Part shown: positions 51,273-51,327 of the stretch, piece by piece
Numbering within the stretch: the first letter of the stretch is position 1
Layout of the letters: the number at the start of each line of letters is the position of its first letter
Origin: Deltaproteobacteria bacterium
GTDB lineage: Bacteria; Desulfobacterota; Binatia; Binatales; Binataceae
DNA length: 51,327 nt
Direction of reading: 5' to 3'
Assembly: GCA_019237115.1 (NCBI GenBank)
Contig: JAFAHS010000063.1
Coordinates: 1 to 51,327 of the forward strand
Notes under the pieces: model-generated
Told to the model about the DNA's origin: nothing
What the model saw: the letters and a program-made list of their open reading frames with translations, nothing else
Databases searched by the model: none
Program-made: the position numbers and the translations under genes

Positions 51273-51327
51273 ATGTCCACGACGATCTCGGTTCTCGGTG
51301 GTGTGGGCCTGTTCCTGCTCGGCATGA
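51273..51327 (+). CDS. Na/Pi cotransporter family protein (3' partial)
   Basis: After GGAGGGG an ATG opens STTISVLGGVGLFLLGM, which matches the first helix of the sodium-phosphate cotransporter family (consensus LGGLGLFLFGM). Only 18 codons are in the window. It follows PPK2 by 136 nt on the same strand, in keeping with joint phosphate handling. Confidence 0.6.
   Translation, partial: MSTTISVLGGVGLFLLGM

Noticed and set aside
1..51327. CRISPR array or known defence system
   Set aside because: No regularly spaced short repeats or Cas, restriction or other defence proteins were seen, apart from the two toxin-antitoxin loci.

Overview
The window looks like accessory DNA of an uncultured, high-GC soil or sediment bacterium. 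It combines F420-type luciferase-like oxidoreductases, two Baeyer-Villiger monooxygenases, thiolase-like/DUF35 pairs, metal-dependent amidohydrolases and a split methylmalonyl-CoA-type mutase. That mix recalls Candidatus Binatota/Desulfobacterota-like or actinobacterial catabolic loci. The taxonomic guess is inference; no rRNA or other marker gene is present.

Region 1 (1-8.3 kb) is mobile or decaying DNA. It holds the tail of a large TPR regulator, a frameshifted DUF4242 gene, and a minus-strand operon of very small proteins that ends in a secreted three-repeat protein. Next come a stand-alone Spo11/Topo VI-A-like TOPRIM protein coupled to a 38-aa ORF, a flavoprotein hydroxylase missing its N-terminus, a frameshifted tyrosine integrase, and a Gp49/HTH toxin-antitoxin pair.

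Region 2 (8.3-19.2 kb) is bounded by two nearly identical direct copies of the 3' half of a tRNA gene, beginning in the anticodon loop. This is the classic footprint of tyrosine-integrase insertion and suggests tandem integrated elements. The cargo is a minus-strand metal locus: DUF4331 protein, TPR protein, NicO-type transporter, HX4DH nickel/cobalt permease, His-rich protein and TonB-dependent receptor. A PDZ protein lies beside it.

Region 3 (19.5-21.7 kb) is a graveyard: an IS110-family remnant, a HigB toxin with two frameshifts next to an intact HigA, a group II intron reverse transcriptase fragment fused to a glgX 5' fragment, and the tail of an MltF-like lytic transglycosylase. A large DUF748/AsmA-like protein with an internal 116-aa tandem duplication follows, then a small membrane protein.

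Region 4 (27-50 kb) is a catabolic supercluster. A minus-strand operon carries an ECHDC1-like acyl-CoA decarboxylase, the mutase large subunit, its B12 subunit, and a decayed amidohydrolase/thiolase/DUF35 module. It diverges from an IclR regulator that precedes an intact thiolase-like/DUF35/amidohydrolase operon. Further genes encode a dienelactone-hydrolase-like enzyme, two BVMOs (one with an extra N-terminal domain), two LLM F420-type oxidoreductases, an acetamidase/formamidase, an HsaA-like flavin monooxygenase and a SnoaL-like protein. Remnants of a P450, an SDR, another amidohydrolase and an RlpA lie among them. A plausible theme, by inference, is oxidation and retro-aldol shortening of a polycyclic or terpenoid side chain, with propionyl-CoA-type units passing to the mutase. 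The window ends with PPK2 and the start of a Na/Pi cotransporter, a phosphate module.

Single-base frameshifts are frequent in the mobile and duplicated segments, while long genes (1353, 831, 710 aa) are intact. This favours real decay over uniform sequencing error, but reads should be checked.
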